From an uncultured Clostridia bacterium (GTDB lineage: Bacteria; Bacillota; Clostridia; TANB77; CAG-508): a stretch of 5,465 nt of DNA. A program made the position numbers and the translations under genes. Below the pieces are notes generated by a model. The model did not search any database, was not told the origin of the DNA, and was given only the letters and a program-made list of their open reading frames with translations. The stretch spans positions 1-5,465 of the forward strand of contig CAKPQY010000062.1 of the NCBI GenBank assembly GCA_934179885.1, given 5' to 3'. Positions 5,175 to 5,465 of the stretch are shown in pieces; the first letter of the stretch is position 1; each line of letters opens with the position of its first letter.

Positions 5175-5216
5175 TTCATATATAAAATATATAAAAATAG
5201 GAGGGTAATTATTACC

Positions 5217-5465
5217 ATGAATAATACAACATATAGTCCAAAAAAGGCTGAAATAGAAAGCAAATGGTACATAATTGATGCAGCCAACAAACCATTAGGT
5301 AGAGTTGCAACAGAAGCTGCTAAATTATTAAGAGGAAAACACAAACCAACATTTACACCTAACCAAGATACAGGTGATCATGTTATAGTATTAAACGTAA
5401 AAGATGTAATTTTAACAGGAAACAAAATGGATCAAAAAATTTATAGACATCACTCAGGATACATT
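5217..5465 (+). CDS. rplM: Large-subunit ribosomal protein L13 (uL13), N-terminal 83 residues
   Basis: The reading frame is open from the ATG at 5217 to the window end, giving 83 of the usual 140-odd residues. Recognisable L13 features in order are [20 protein letters not shown] (16-35), [12 protein letters not shown] (37-48), [10 protein letters not shown] (51-60) and the LTGNKMDQK segment (66-74). L13 is an early-assembly protein of the 50S subunit. rpsI (S9) is the normal next gene and is expected outside the window. The start is supported by AGGAGGG (5199-5205), although the spacing of 11 bases is long. A GGTAAT-T-ATTACC palindrome (5204-5216) fills that spacer, and as a small hairpin it would shorten the effective distance. 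It is divergent from the flippase gene, with its own promoter at 5081-5109. Confidence 0.97.
   Translation, partial: MNNTTYSPKKAEIESKWYIIDAANKPLGRVATEAAKLLRGKHKPTFTPNQDTGDHVIVLNVKDVILTGNKMDQKIYRHHSGYI

Noticed and set aside
5060..5344. Minus-strand open frame of 94 codons with a hydrophobic stretch
   Set aside because: It lies antisense across the rplM start, promoter and leader, has no ribosome site, and resembles no family. rplM on the other strand is unmistakable.

Overview
The window looks like chromosome from an AT-rich, low-GC Gram-positive bacterium of the Clostridia type. By eye it is about 30% GC or a little less. The evidence is strong AGGAGG ribosome sites on most genes, a T-box leader, a GatCAB transamidation operon, a flippase of the sporulation SpoVB/YabM family followed by HU, and A/T-ending codons throughout. 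Every gene is an ordinary housekeeping gene. No phage, defence or CRISPR locus is visible.

Layout: positions 1-3152 and 3153-4808 are all minus strand; only the right end is plus strand. Read 5' to 3' on the minus strand, the left part is a strong promoter (2578-2607), a T-box riboswitch leader ending in an intrinsic terminator (about 2571-2345), a small GGGACGGTTC-type repeat element (2256-2317), aspS (2241-487), gatC (471-184) and the first 51 codons of gatA (153-1). The short gaps (15 and 30 bp) indicate one operon. Its logic is coherent: an aspartyl-tRNA synthetase sits with the amidotransferase that turns Asp-tRNA(Asn) into Asn-tRNA(Asn), and a T-box whose specifier loop most plausibly reads AAC (Asn) controls the set.

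The middle holds hup (HU, 3037-2759), with a clean intrinsic terminator after it, preceded by a 14-helix MOP-superfamily flippase (4808-3153). Between the hup terminator and the aspS promoter lies a perfect 20-bp A/T-only inverted repeat (2618-2666).

The 408-bp divergent intergenic region 4809-5216 carries two arrays of heptanucleotide repeats in opposite orientation. They lie in the predicted 5' leader of the flippase gene, directly upstream of an unusual G-run ribosome site. Back-to-back promoters follow, then a bulged 15-bp hairpin in the leader of rplM (L13, plus strand, truncated by the window end).

The observations most worth following are the overlapping CAAC specifier and mismatched acceptor-pairing base of the T-box, an AspRS that resembles the alphaproteobacterial type and has unusual anticodon-domain residues, the heptad arrays, and the small repeat wedged between the T-box terminator and the aspS ribosome site. 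No undescribed multi-gene system is evident.
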